The notes below the pieces were generated by a model. The model ran no database searches. It saw only the letters and a list, made by a program, of their open reading frames with translations, and was not told the origin of the DNA. The position numbers were made by a program, and so were the translations under genes. A stretch of DNA of 64,000 bases, taken from an uncultured Prevotellaceae bacterium. GTDB lineage: Bacteria > Bacteroidota > Bacteroidia > Bacteroidales > Bacteroidaceae. Numbering within the stretch: the stretch's first letter is position 1; each line of letters opens with the position of its first letter. Shown piece after piece: positions 8,515 to 17,260 of this stretch. The DNA is taken from NCBI GenBank assembly GCA_902774815.1, contig CACYJV010000007.1, positions 1 to 64,000 of the forward strand, in the 5' to 3' direction.

Positions 8515-11076
8515 TTAACCCATGACGACTTCCACCTGATGGTTACCCTCGCTGAAGGGAATCACATTGCCCTCGATGGCTTGTCCGTCGAGGGTGATTG
8601 TTTTCACGCCCTTCGCCACACCCTGCGGGTTCACCACATGAATGGTATAGTCAGCACCACGGAAGCGGCGGCAGACAGTGTACTCACGGGCCGTTGAAGG
8701 CAGACAGGGATCGATAAGCAAGCCGTCGTAATCGGGCTTGATGCCAAGAATGTACTGCGACACCGTGAGCCACATCCAGGCAGCAGTACCCGTGAGCCAC
8801 GAGTTCTTGCCCTCGCCGGGGCGTGCAGCATCCTTGCCGGCCACCATCTGGCAGTTCACGTAGGGTTCCACCTTATGCAGTGTCTGACGGTCTTCCTCCA
8901 CGTAGGAAGGCAGAATCTTGGCGTAGTGTGCCCAGGCGTCGTCGCCGCGTGCCGCGACGGTCTCGCCAATAATCACCCAAGGATTGTTATGGCAGAAGAT
9001 GCCTGCGTTCTCTTTGTAACCGGCAGGATAACTGGAAATCTCGCCCATCTCAACATGATAGGTGGTGAAGGCTGGGTTATTGAGTACGATTCCATGTTCG
9101 CAGTCAAGGTATTTCTTCACCGAGTCGAGCGAACGGGCAACGAGTCCTTCCTCGAGTCCAATGCCAGCCATCGTGCACCAGCCCTGGCTCTCGATGAAAA
9201 TCTTGCCTTCCTCGTTCTCAGCAGAACCAATCTTGTTGCCGAAGAAATCGTAGGCGCGCAGGAACCACTCGCCATCCCAACCATACAGCTTCACAGCTTC
9301 GGCCATGGCATCAGCCGCTTGCTGCATTCTTTCGGCCTCAGCGTCTTTTCCAATCCGTTTGCACAGCGCAGCATAATCCTTGGCGGTCACCACGAACAGA
9401 CCGGCTATCATCAGCGACTCGGCCTTCGAACCTTCGCTCTTGTTCTCGGTGGTTTGGAACGACTCGTTGGGATCCCACGAGAAACAGTTCAGGTTGAGGC
9501 AATCGTTCCAGTCGGCACGCCCGATGAGTGGCAGGCCGTGAGGACCAAGGTTTTCGATGACATGATTGAGCGACACGCGCAGATGCTCGAAAAGCGTCAC
9601 TTCAGTGCCAGGCTGGTTGTCGAAGGGAACCTGTTCATCGAGAATCGAGAAATCGCCCGTCTCCTTAATATAGGCTATCGTGCCGAAGATGAGCCAGCAA
9701 GGATCGTCGTTGAAGCCGCCGCCGATGTCGTTGTTGCCACGCTTCGTCAACGGTTGATACTGGTGATAGCAACCGCCGTCGGGGAACTGTGTCGAAGCGA
9801 TGTCGATGATGCGCTGGCGGGCACGCTCCGGAATCTGATGCACGAAGCCTACGAGGTCCTGATTGGAGTCGCGGAAGCCCATGCCGCGTCCGATACCGCT
9901 CTCGAAGAACGATGCCGAACGGCTCATGCAGAACGTCACCATGCATTGGTACTGGTTCCAGATGTTCACCATTCTGTCGAGCTTCGCATTGCCCGATTCA
10001 ACCTTATATATGTTGAGGAGGTCGTCCCAATAACGATTGAGTTCCGCAAACGCCTTGTCCACCTTCTCCGAAGTGTCGAAGCGCGCAATCGTCTCATGCG
10101 CCTTCCGCTTGTTGACGATGGTATGATCAAGAGCACCCAGCGAGGTTTGAACTGTTGAACGCGCTGCAGGCGCATTTGAACTTTGAACAGTGCCTTCGGC
10201 ACGCTCATATTTCTCTTCCTGTTCATTCTCCACATAGCCCAGCACAAAAATGTAGTCCTTCGACTCACCAGGTTGCAGCTCAACCTCAATGTAGTGCGAG
10301 GCAATAGGGCTCCAGCCATGGGCAATGGAGTTCTTCGGCTGTCCAGCCACGACACATTCAGGTGCATCGAAGCCATTGTAGAGTCCGACGAACGACTCAC
10401 GGTCAGTATCGAAGCCCTGAGCCGCCGTGTTCACCGAATAGTAGGCATAGTGGTTGCGACGCTCCTTGTATTCCGTCTTGTGATAAATCACCGTAGCGAC
10501 TCCCTCCCTGCTGGGGAGGCCAGGGGTGGGGCTTTCCACTTCCACCTCACCCGTCGAGAAGTTGCGTTGGAAGTTCTCCATGTCGGTAGCCGCATTCCAC
10601 AAGCACCACTCTTGGAACGAGAACAGCTTCAGCCGTTTCACGTCATTCGAAAGATTTTTCAGCGTCAGTTTCTGTACCTCAGCCCACGTCTTCAGCGGCA
10701 CAAAGAACAACACCGAGCATTCAACGTCGTTCTTCCGTCCGGTGATGCGTGTGTAGTTCATGCCGTGGCGACACTCATAGAAGTCGAGCGGCGTCTTGCA
10801 CGGCTTCCAACCGGGTGACCATACAGAAGACTCACCTTCCTCCTTAATATAGAAGTACCTACCCCCGTTATCCATCGGCACGCCATTATAGCGATAACGC
10901 GTCAGACGGCGGAACTTCGCATCCTTGTAGAACGAGTATCCACCAGCGGTATTCGAGATGAGCGAGAAGAAGTCCTCGTTGCCCAGATAATTGATCCACG
11001 GCCACGGCGTCTGTGGATCAGTAATGACGTATTCACGGTGTTGGTCGTCGAAATGACCATAGCGTTTTTGTTCCAT
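8515..11076 (-). CDS. Cellobiose phosphorylase, GH94
   Basis: 853 residues, no signal peptide, so cytoplasmic. The N-terminus ([20 protein letters not shown], then [21 protein letters not shown]) closely follows known cellobiose phosphorylases, and [13 protein letters not shown] carries the catalytic Asp (Asp525 here). It would convert cellobiose plus phosphate to glucose 1-phosphate and glucose, or act on a related beta-glucoside. It is slightly longer than the usual 810-830 residues. Part of the excess is a short proline/glycine-rich insertion ([14 protein letters not shown]) encoded by a palindromic GC-rich element at 10498-10533. The gene is 42 bp downstream of a lipoprotein gene on the same strand and ends 16 bp from the convergent GH92 gene, with no obvious terminator between. 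Confidence 0.93.
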   Translation of the reverse strand: MEQKRYGHFDDQHREYVITDPQTPWPWINYLGNEDFFSLISNTAGGYSFYKDAKFRRLTRYRYNGVPMDNGGRYFYIKEEGESSVWSPGWKPCKTPLDFYECRHGMNYTRITGRKNDVECSVLFFVPLKTWAEVQKLTLKNLSNDVKRLKLFSFQEWCLWNAATDMENFQRNFSTGEVEVESPTPGLPSREGVATVIYHKTEYKERRNHYAYYSVNTAAQGFDTDRESFVGLYNGFDAPECVVAGQPKNSIAHGWSPIASHYIEVELQPGESKDYIFVLGYVENEQEEKYERAEGTVQSSNAPAARSTVQTSLGALDHTIVNKRKAHETIARFDTSEKVDKAFAELNRYWDDLLNIYKVESGNAKLDRMVNIWNQYQCMVTFCMSRSASFFESGIGRGMGFRDSNQDLVGFVHQIPERARQRIIDIASTQFPDGGCYHQYQPLTKRGNNDIGGGFNDDPCWLIFGTIAYIKETGDFSILDEQVPFDNQPGTEVTLFEHLRVSLNHVIENLGPHGLPLIGRADWNDCLNLNCFSWDPNESFQTTENKSEGSKAESLMIAGLFVVTAKDYAALCKRIGKDAEAERMQQAADAMAEAVKLYGWDGEWFLRAYDFFGNKIGSAENEEGKIFIESQGWCTMAGIGLEEGLVARSLDSVKKYLDCEHGIVLNNPAFTTYHVEMGEISSYPAGYKENAGIFCHNNPWVIIGETVAARGDDAWAHYAKILPSYVEEDRQTLHKVEPYVNCQMVAGKDAARPGEGKNSWLTGTAAWMWLTVSQYILGIKPDYDGLLIDPCLPSTAREYTVCRRFRGADYTIHVVNPQGVAKGVKTITLDGQAIEGNVIPFSEGNHQVEVVMG
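10498..10533 (-). repeat. In-frame GC-rich palindromic element (copy A)
   Basis: Read on the gene's strand the element starts AGCCCCACCCCTGG and ends GCAGGGAGGGAGTC, with complementary CCTCCC/GGGAGG cores. It is inserted in frame in the GH94 gene and is closely related to 32553-32591, more distantly to 24065-24100. Confidence 0.75.
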
Positions 11077-11118
11077 ATTTCTGTATTTATTGTTATTATG
11101 ACTCTAATAGTGTTGCTG

Positions 11119-12192
11119 TCAGCGCTTGTCTTGCTCGGCCTTGTCGGGCAGGCGGCGGCCAAGGGTGTCGATGTAGAACCACTCATCGCTCATCCACGTC
11201 CAGTGTTCGTCCTGCTCGCTGCTCTTCCAACAGTGATAAGCGACTTGGGCACGACCGTTCTTGAAAGGCAATGCACATTGGAACTGCGGTTGAACAATGA
11301 CGTTTCCTAACGTGTCGGCATATCCCACCAGTTTGTTTTTGCCAATGATCCTGAAACGACCATCGAAGACTACATCGGGCTGAAAGTTGTCAATTTGCAT
11401 GACCTCGAAGAGTCGCTCGCCACGTGTGTTCAAAGCCACGATGCCGTGATGAGGTTCTGCTACAAGACCTATGGGTGCAATCGAGTCGCATCCGATGTAT
11501 TCGTATCGTCCCCGAGGAATGATGGTGTCGCCCCTTTCATTTAAGAAGGCTACGGGCTGAAGAAACTCGGTTCCTTTCTCGGCAAATAGTTTCTCGCCCT
11601 TCCACCCGCGCAGATAGCCTGCCTCCCGATAGCCTGACGGTAGAGGATTGAAGATGGACTGATTGTCTGATTGTACCAATATGCGTTGCAGCAATCCGTT
11701 CTGGAAATAATAGGTGGTCCGTTCATAACAACATTCCACTTCAAGAACTCTGATGTCAATTCTATAGTTGGGTACATGCAACTTCTTCAATACAAATTCG
11801 CGCTTGAGTCCAGCATGTATGTTGTGTTCAAGCTTAATCCTTTCGTCGCTGATGTCGGCGTAGATGACTGGGTAGCGATCTTCGTCAAACGACTCTACGA
11901 CTATTTGGTTACTCTCGTTTTTATAGATGTAATACTCCTGAGTGCCTTGGTAACTTGTAAAATGCTCTTCAGAAAGGAATGGAAATACTCGTCGAAAGTT
12001 TTCCAGCGTATTCGCGAAACTAAACGGATAAGGTGCCATGCAGGAAACCTGCATGGGCTTAATGGTAAGCGTATCGCCATGAAGACAACTGCTCAACAGT
12101 TCAGAATCCTGCCCATTTTTCCTATCTGCCAATGAGTAGGTACACCCCACCAGCAGTAACGCACATGATAATACTAACAGAAGTTTCTTCAT
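11119..12192 (-). CDS. WG-repeat lipoprotein
   Basis: 357 residues. The N-terminus has a hydrophobic stretch ending LLLVGC, a lipobox with Cys17, so this is a membrane-anchored lipoprotein. The C-terminal third carries WG/KWG-type repeats (GRFRIIGKNKLVGYADTLGN, and later DEWFYIDTLGRRLP), as in beta-rich WG-containing proteins of Bacteroidetes whose function is unknown. The middle contains YYFQNGLLQRILVQ. It is 42 bp upstream of cellobiose phosphorylase and may be co-transcribed with it. Its promoter -7 box lies inside a repeat element (12221-12314). Confidence 0.75.
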   Translation of the reverse strand: MKKLLLVLSCALLLVGCTYSLADRKNGQDSELLSSCLHGDTLTIKPMQVSCMAPYPFSFANTLENFRRVFPFLSEEHFTSYQGTQEYYIYKNESNQIVVESFDEDRYPVIYADISDERIKLEHNIHAGLKREFVLKKLHVPNYRIDIRVLEVECCYERTTYYFQNGLLQRILVQSDNQSIFNPLPSGYREAGYLRGWKGEKLFAEKGTEFLQPVAFLNERGDTIIPRGRYEYIGCDSIAPIGLVAEPHHGIVALNTRGERLFEVMQIDNFQPDVVFDGRFRIIGKNKLVGYADTLGNVIVQPQFQCALPFKNGRAQVAYHCWKSSEQDEHWTWMSDEWFYIDTLGRRLPDKAEQDKR

Positions 12193-12220
12193 CTTTATGA
12201 GAATAAGGCGTTTCCTGTCG

Positions 12221-12314
12221 CAAAATTACAAATAAGTGTGCGAAATGCAAAACAAAAACTCAAGTTTTTGATTTCATTTTCGAACGAAAGCAATTTCGAC
12301 TAATGTAAAAGTTA
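12221..12314 (-). repeat. Promoter-bearing repeat element (diverged copy)
   Basis: This segment matches the tandem element at 40260-40415 across its length with scattered differences: CGCAAAATTACAAATAAG, GCGAAATGCAAAACAAAAAC, AAGTTTTTGATTTCATTTTC, GAACGAAAGCAATTTCGAC. CAAAATTA at 12222-12229 reads as TAATTTTG, a -7 box, on the minus strand about 30 bp before the lipoprotein start. In both places the repeat supplies the promoter box. Confidence 0.75.
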
Positions 12315-12380
12315 CAAAAACAATAAAGGAGGCAACTCCATATCTTCGTCCAGTAGCCTTGGCAATTTGTATCTTACAAA

Positions 12381-12420
12381 TGCCTTCCGCTGCCCATCAT
12401 AAGCAGGCGAGCGGAAGGCA
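12381..12420 (-). terminator. Hairpin terminator after the anti-sigma gene
   Basis: Perfect 11-bp arms TGCCTTCCGCT (12381-12391) and AGCGGAAGGCA (12410-12420). On the minus strand the hairpin is followed by TTTGTAAG. It lies just downstream of the sigma/anti-sigma operon. Confidence 0.6.
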
Positions 12421-12457
12421 ATCAATCATTAAAATACTGTGGGTGGTTATAATGTTT

Positions 12458-13726
12458 TTACAAGCCTCCATCCAGAATCCAAATGTGTTGCTGATTGTCG
12501 TTTCGGAGAGCGACATGGCGTTTCTCTTGTTTCCCATTGGGAGAGGTTAGTGTATAGAAGACGTAAACACCCGCGTATGAGGACTCTTTTCGAGCTTGGT
12601 AGTCAGAGGCTTTGCAGTCCTTCAACTTCATAGAAAGGGCATTGAAAACGGAATTATAGTAGACAAGAGCTTCGCTAGCTTGTTTTTCATTGCCCTTGAT
12701 GATGGCTTCCAAGATGCGCTTAGCTGCTTGTTCTGCAGACTCGTTTTGTAATTGTTCGAGGCGATCACTAGAGAGGGATTCCTGTTTGGCAACATCTGTC
12801 CATTCCGCATCAGGCAGGCTGACAATTCCTGCCTTATTAAGAATCACGTTGTAGCGGATGTTGTCAATGTGAAGCAGCATAGTTCTTTGTCCATCCTTAA
12901 TGATCCACAGTTTCACGAAACGTAATAGACCGTCGTTCTTGGTAAATGTGTTCTCTATGATGACGCGACAGTCATCCATCTTTCCCGTTTCGAACAGTTG
13001 CTGTAGGTCACTGTATTTTTCTGTGCCCTCAATGGTTAGTACTACAGTAGTGTCGGTCTCTGCCAGATTCACTTTATTCTCCTTCGAAAGCACAATGGCT
13101 GATTTCTGCATGTTCAGTAAGCGTTCTGGGAACACCAGGTTAGCGAATCGCTCTAAAAAGTTTGCTCCACGATAACCTTTGAGATAGAGTGCATTGGGTA
13201 TCCACATATATTGGTTGCTACCGTCCGAGACGATTGTTCGTCCATTTTCTTTCTCTACGCGATAGAACAGAGAGTCATTCTGTCTCAGTAGTTGGATATC
13301 TGTCTTTATGAAAGGCATTGCAGGATCGAAGTAAGCGAAGTTGCCTTGGGGTGAAGTACGGGCATATACTTCCAGTTGGAAACTACCCACATTCTGCACG
13401 CTCATAATACTTTGTTGCAGGAAGGTGATTCGTGTACGCTCGGCTACTGCGGGAGTGGAGAACAGATGGCTCCATCCAATAACGAAACCGAACACGAAGA
13501 TGGCAGCTGCAGCTGCATAGTGCCAGAGTTTATGCGAACTCTTAGCCTTTGTCATAATGGCCGGCTCTTGGGGTTGAAGGAGGTTGAACGTCTCGCGCAA
13601 TTCTTCGTAATAAGCCTTGCACTCAGGACAATTATCCATATGTTCGCTCAGCTGAACCTGTGTCTGCATATCTATGTTTTTGTCGAAAAGGTCTGCCACC
13701 TTTTCCTTAAATTCATTGCAATTCAT
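12458..13726 (-). CDS. Anti-sigma factor with zinc-finger-like N-terminus
   Basis: 422 residues. The N-terminus carries a zf-HC2-type motif (His28 in SEHMDNCPEC, HxxxCxxC) as in anti-sigma factors that hold ECF sigma factors at the membrane. A single transmembrane helix follows (AAAAAIFVFGFVIGW, about residues 70-86). The remaining 330 residues are extracytoplasmic, with a beta-rich part resembling lipoprotein-carrier or sigma-regulator sensor domains (residues about 100-300). It begins 25 bp after the sigma-factor gene and is clearly co-transcribed. The signal sensed is unknown. There is no TonB-dependent receptor next to it, so it is not a FecR-type regulator. Confidence 0.82.
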   Translation of the reverse strand: MNCNEFKEKVADLFDKNIDMQTQVQLSEHMDNCPECKAYYEELRETFNLLQPQEPAIMTKAKSSHKLWHYAAAAAIFVFGFVIGWSHLFSTPAVAERTRITFLQQSIMSVQNVGSFQLEVYARTSPQGNFAYFDPAMPFIKTDIQLLRQNDSLFYRVEKENGRTIVSDGSNQYMWIPNALYLKGYRGANFLERFANLVFPERLLNMQKSAIVLSKENKVNLAETDTTVVLTIEGTEKYSDLQQLFETGKMDDCRVIIENTFTKNDGLLRFVKLWIIKDGQRTMLLHIDNIRYNVILNKAGIVSLPDAEWTDVAKQESLSSDRLEQLQNESAEQAAKRILEAIIKGNEKQASEALVYYNSVFNALSMKLKDCKASDYQARKESSYAGVYVFYTLTSPNGKQEKRHVALRNDNQQHIWILDGGL

Positions 13727-13751
13727 AATATACTTACTTTAATAATTGTTC

Positions 13752-14264
13752 TTAATGTTTTTGTTTCATACCTGTTCTAAGCTTATCCAACCCATAAAGG
13801 AAGCGGGATTTTACCGTCGGGAGAGGTTGAGAAAGAATCTCGGCGATTTCGGCAAAGCTATTGTCGCCGTAGATGCGGAGACGGATAACCTCGGCCTGTC
13901 CGTCAGGAATCTCGGCCAGCAAGCGGATGATACGTTGGTAATCGGTCTCGTTCCTCGCCTCAGTACTATTTTCGGCTACGTCCATCTTCAAGTCCAAGGG
14001 AATGGTTTTGAGACGATTGGAATTTGACTGCCATTTTGCACAGGCGTTTGCAAGCGTTCGAAAGAGGTAGCTCCGCAAATTGTTTATTTGAAGATTGTCT
14101 GTTTCAGAAATTCGTGTATGCAATTTTAAGAATACCTCTTGCAACACATCCTTAGCATCGTCTTCATTGCCGAGTCTGTAACAGGCATACCTCAACAGAT
14201 ACGGTCTTTCTGCCTTGAACACTTCTGCGAGTTCTTTTTGGATTATTACATTTTCATTTTTCAT
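13752..14264 (-). CDS. ECF-type RNA polymerase sigma factor
   Basis: 170 residues, the usual ECF length. Region 2 is visible in RPYLLRYACYRLGNEDDAKD and VLQEVFLKLH; region 4 in IPDGQAEVIRLRIYGDNSFA followed by EIAEILSQPLPTVKSR, a helix-turn-helix. It directs RNA polymerase to a small regulon when released by the anti-sigma encoded immediately downstream. A possible -7 box (TAAATTTG, minus strand, 14356-14349) lies about 85 bp upstream. No obvious target promoter could be defined by eye; autoregulation is likely for this class. Confidence 0.9.
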   Translation of the reverse strand: MKNENVIIQKELAEVFKAERPYLLRYACYRLGNEDDAKDVLQEVFLKLHTRISETDNLQINNLRSYLFRTLANACAKWQSNSNRLKTIPLDLKMDVAENSTEARNETDYQRIIRLLAEIPDGQAEVIRLRIYGDNSFAEIAEILSQPLPTVKSRFLYGLDKLRTGMKQKH

Positions 14265-14439
14265 TGTTCCGTTGTTTAATGTTCAGATGCATCTACCATA
14301 AAGACCTCAATTAGACGAAAAAGATTTAATTGTTGGCTATTATTTTAGCAAATTTACTAAATAGGGTACAAAAAGATTAAAATGCAATTCAAAGGAACGG
14401 GCTTTAAGCCGAGTAGAAAAGAAGGGACTATTAAAATAA

Positions 14440-14514
14440 GGTAGGGACGTGTCGCACCGTGTTACCAGATTAGCGAATGACTAACCAAGTAACGCGTTAT
14501 GCCACGTCCCTGCC
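14440..14514. repeat. Palindromic hairpin element with GTAGGGACGTG ends
   Basis: Inverted arms GGTAGGGACGTG (14440-14451) and CACGTCCCTGCC (14503-14514) match at 11 of 12 positions and enclose a second imperfect inverted repeat (GTGTTAC with GTAACGC). It lies 27 bp beyond the 3' end of the bcp gene and may end its transcription. The ends resemble short palindromic dispersed repeats common in Bacteroidetes intergenic DNA. The remaining sequence of the 277-bp gap (14265-14541) is AT-rich and holds the sigma promoter candidate. Confidence 0.65.
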
Positions 14515-14541
14515 ATGTGAGTGAGTGCTATAGCCGTCCTT

Positions 14542-14994
14542 TTACCCCAGCAGCTGCTGGGCGTGCTCCTTCACCTTGATCTGCTTGGCACTATAGACTT
14601 CAGCAATGATGCCCTGCTCGTCGATGACGAACGTAGTGCGGACGGTGCCCATATAGGTGCGGCCGGCCATCTTCTTCTCCTGCCACACGCCAAAGGCCTC
14701 TACGAGTTGATGGTCGGTGTCGGCAATCAGTGGGAAGGGCAGCTGAAACTTCTCTTTGAACTTCAGGTGCGACTTCTCGTCCTGAACGCTCACGCCAACC
14801 ACTGCAAAACCACGCTTCAACAGTTGTTCGTAGTTGTCGCGCAGGTTACAGGCTTCGTTGGTACAACCAGGCGTATTGTCCTTCGGGTAAAAATAAAGCA
14901 CAAGCTTTCGACCGGCAAAATCGCTCACGTGCAACTCGTTACCATTCTCGTCTTTGCCCAACAGTTCGGGGGCTTTGTCTCCAATTTTCAACAT
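14542..14994 (-). CDS. bcp: Thioredoxin-dependent peroxiredoxin, BCP type
   Basis: 150 residues from ATG 14994, chosen because MLKIGDKAPE is the normal start of this family; the open frame extends 14 residues further without similarity. It reduces hydrogen peroxide and organic peroxides using thioredoxin. The peroxidatic Cys44 lies in YPKDNTPGCTNEAC, with the resolving Cys49 five residues on, as in atypical two-cysteine BCP enzymes. The conserved RTTFVIDEQG is present near the C-terminus. Cytoplasmic. It has its own promoter (15034-15065) diverging from the OPT transporter gene. Confidence 0.95.
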   Translation of the reverse strand: MLKIGDKAPELLGKDENGNELHVSDFAGRKLVLYFYPKDNTPGCTNEACNLRDNYEQLLKRGFAVVGVSVQDEKSHLKFKEKFQLPFPLIADTDHQLVEAFGVWQEKKMAGRTYMGTVRTTFVIDEQGIIAEVYSAKQIKVKEHAQQLLG

Positions 14995-15033
14995 AGTCGT
15001 TTCGTATTGATTGTTTGCTGAATGATTCCATTG

Positions 15034-15065
15034 CAAAGTTACACTTTTTTTGCAAGAGTAACAAA
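15034..15065 (-). promoter_or_regulatory. Promoter of bcp
   Basis: On the minus strand TTTG (15065-15062), a 20-bp spacer and TAACTTTG (15041-15034) lie 40 bp before the bcp start. Confidence 0.65.
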
Positions 15066-15080
15066 AAAGCCCTGAGTTAT

Positions 15081-15111
15081 TTTGTAGTTAGCTGAATTTC
15101 TGCTATCTTTG
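15081..15111 (+). promoter_or_regulatory. Promoter of the OPT transporter gene
   Basis: TTTG (15081-15084), a 19-bp spacer and TATCTTTG (15104-15111) lie 42 bp before the ATG at 15153. It is back to back with the bcp promoter, the two -33 boxes about 15 bp apart. Confidence 0.7.
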
Positions 15112-15152
15112 CAGACAGAAGAAACGATAAAAAAACTTAAACAAATCATTGA

Positions 15153-17138
15153 ATGGAAGAGAAAGAAAGACTGGCAGCGGGACTGCCGGAGAATGCTTTT
15201 AGAGAGTTGAAGGACGGCGAACAGTACGAACCGCTGATGTCGCCGGATAGTAATTATCCCGAAGTAAACGCCTGGTCGGTAACATGGGGCGTGGTAATGG
15301 CCATGCTCTTCTCGGCTGCTGCCGCCTATCTCGGACTGAAGGTAGGTCAGGTGTTCGAGGCTGCCATCCCTATTGCCATCATTGCCGTTGGCGTGTCGAC
15401 TGCTGCCAAGCGTTCGAAGGCTTTGGGCGAGAACGTCATCATCCAGTCGATTGGTGCCTGCTCGGGTGCCGTGGTGGCTGGTGCCATCTTCACGTTGCCC
15501 GCCATCTACATTCTGCAGGCAAAGTATCCTGAGATGTCGGCTTCGTTCATGAAAATCTTCATCTCGTCGCTCCTTGGCGGTATCATCGGCATTTTGTTCC
15601 TGATACCGTTCCGTAAATACTTTGTATCGGAAATGCATGGAAAGTATCCGTTCCCCGAGGCTACAGCAACGACACAGGTGCTCGTAAGCGGTGCAAAGGG
15701 TGGCGATCAGGCCAAGCCGCTGCTGCTGGCAGGTATCGTTGGCGGTCTTTACGATTTCATCGTGGCCACCTTCGGTTGGTGGAACGAGAACGTGACGACG
15801 CGCATGGTGGGCTGGGGTGAATACATCGCAGACCACGCCAAGCTGGTGCTGAAGGTGAACACAGGTGCCGCCGTGCTGGGTCTTGGCTACATCATTGGTT
15901 TCAAGTATGCACTGATCATCTGTCTGGGTTCCCTTTCAGTCTGGTGGCTCATTGTCCCAGGACTTGCCTTGCTGTTCCCTGACACCGTGATGAACCAGTG
16001 GGATCCTTCCATTACGACTGCTTTGGGCGACATGTCGCCCGAACAGATATTTACTTCCTATGGCAAGTCGATTGGTATTGGCGGCATTGCCATGGCAGGT
16101 ATCATCGGTATCATCAAGTCATGGGGCATCATCAAGAGCGCTGTCGGACTGGCTGCACAGGAAATGAAGGGCGGTAGCGGTGCTGCAACGGTGTCGAAGC
16201 GCACGGAGAAGGACCTCTCGTTCAAGTTTATTGCCATTGCTTCGATTGCAACCATACTGATCACATTCCTGTTCTTCTGGTTTGGCGTGATGGACGGCAA
16301 CATGTTCTTCGCCCTTGTGGCTATCGTACTGGTGACAGTCATCGCATTTCTCTTTACGACCGTTGCCGCCAATGCCATCGCCATCGTCGGTTCGAACCCC
16401 GTGAGTGGTATGACGCTCATGACACTCATCCTGGCTTCGGTGGTCATGGTGGGCATCGGACTGAAAGGAACGAGTGGCATGGTGGCTGCTTTGATCATGG
16501 GTGGCGTCGTCTGCACGGCATTGGCTGTGGCTGGAGCATTCATCACCGACCTGAAAGTGGGTTATTGGCTGGGCACTACACCGCGCAAGCAGGAACAGTG
16601 GAAGTTCCTCGGCACGCTGGTTTCGGCGGCTACCGTTGGTGGCGTGATGATGCTGCTCAACGAGACCTACGGCTTCACGACAGGTCAGCTTGCAGCACCG
16701 CAGGCCAATGCCATGGCTGCCGTGATTGATCCGCTCATGAACGGTGTCGGCGCTCCGTGGCTGCTCTATGCCATCGGTGCAGTCATCGCCATTGTGTTAA
16801 CGCTTTGCAAGGTACCAGCCTTGCCGTTTGCACTGGGTATGTTCATCCCCATCCAGCTGAACCTGCCGCTGCTCGTGGGCGGTGCCGTCAGTTGGTATGT
16901 CACCACGCGTTCGAAGGATGAGAAGGTGAACAAAGAACGTGGCGAGAAGGGCACGCTCATCGCCTCTGGCTTCATTGCCGGCGGTGCCTTGATGGGTGTC
17001 GTTTCTGCCCTGTTGCGCTTCGGCGGCTTCAACCCCATCAACGAGTCGTGGCTGGCCAATCCCATGTCGGAGTTCTGTGCGCTCGTTGCCTACGTGCTGT
17101 TGATCGCCTACTTTATCAGAAGCACAAAAACGAAGTAA
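15153..17138 (+). CDS. OPT family oligopeptide transporter
   Basis: 661 residues, highly hydrophobic with about 14-16 membrane segments, the usual layout for this family. The N-terminal cytoplasmic stretch ends NYPEVNAWSVTWGVV. Family-typical sequence includes AAAYLGLKVGQVFEAAIP, KYPFPEATATTQVL and ITDLKVGYWLGTTPRKQE. OPT proteins import peptides or metal chelates using the proton gradient. Substrate cannot be told from sequence. It has its own promoter and is followed 37 bp later by a secreted GH43 enzyme gene without an obvious promoter, so the two may be co-transcribed by chance rather than function. Confidence 0.93.
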   Translation: MEEKERLAAGLPENAFRELKDGEQYEPLMSPDSNYPEVNAWSVTWGVVMAMLFSAAAAYLGLKVGQVFEAAIPIAIIAVGVSTAAKRSKALGENVIIQSIGACSGAVVAGAIFTLPAIYILQAKYPEMSASFMKIFISSLLGGIIGILFLIPFRKYFVSEMHGKYPFPEATATTQVLVSGAKGGDQAKPLLLAGIVGGLYDFIVATFGWWNENVTTRMVGWGEYIADHAKLVLKVNTGAAVLGLGYIIGFKYALIICLGSLSVWWLIVPGLALLFPDTVMNQWDPSITTALGDMSPEQIFTSYGKSIGIGGIAMAGIIGIIKSWGIIKSAVGLAAQEMKGGSGAATVSKRTEKDLSFKFIAIASIATILITFLFFWFGVMDGNMFFALVAIVLVTVIAFLFTTVAANAIAIVGSNPVSGMTLMTLILASVVMVGIGLKGTSGMVAALIMGGVVCTALAVAGAFITDLKVGYWLGTTPRKQEQWKFLGTLVSAATVGGVMMLLNETYGFTTGQLAAPQANAMAAVIDPLMNGVGAPWLLYAIGAVIAIVLTLCKVPALPFALGMFIPIQLNLPLLVGGAVSWYVTTRSKDEKVNKERGEKGTLIASGFIAGGALMGVVSALLRFGGFNPINESWLANPMSEFCALVAYVLLIAYFIRSTKTK

Positions 17139-17143
17139 CACAT

Positions 17144-17260
17144 TGACAAGGAAACAAGGTAACTAAAAAGGATTTATGAAGAATATAAACATATTGAATA
17201 CATCTGCACAGGTAGCAAGGCTCATTACTTTGTTGTTTTGTTACTTTGTTGCATTGTCAA
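17144..17260 (+). promoter_or_regulatory. Inverted repeat enclosing the GH43 start codon
   Basis: TTGACAAGGAAACAAGGTAAC (arm 17144-17164, given here at its 21 positions as two parts: TTGACAAGGA, AACAAGGTAAC) pairs with the arm at 17240-17260, at 18 of 21 positions or 19 counting G-U. The loop holds the RBS region, ATG 17176 and the start of the signal peptide, so a stem could mask translation initiation. Function is inference. Confidence 0.4.

Noticed and set aside
8875-10158. A 427-codon open frame opposite the cellobiose phosphorylase gene
   Set aside because: It is fully antisense to a gene with clear GH94 motifs, has no recognisable domain, and no promoter or ribosome-binding site. GC-rich third positions of the real gene explain the long open frame.
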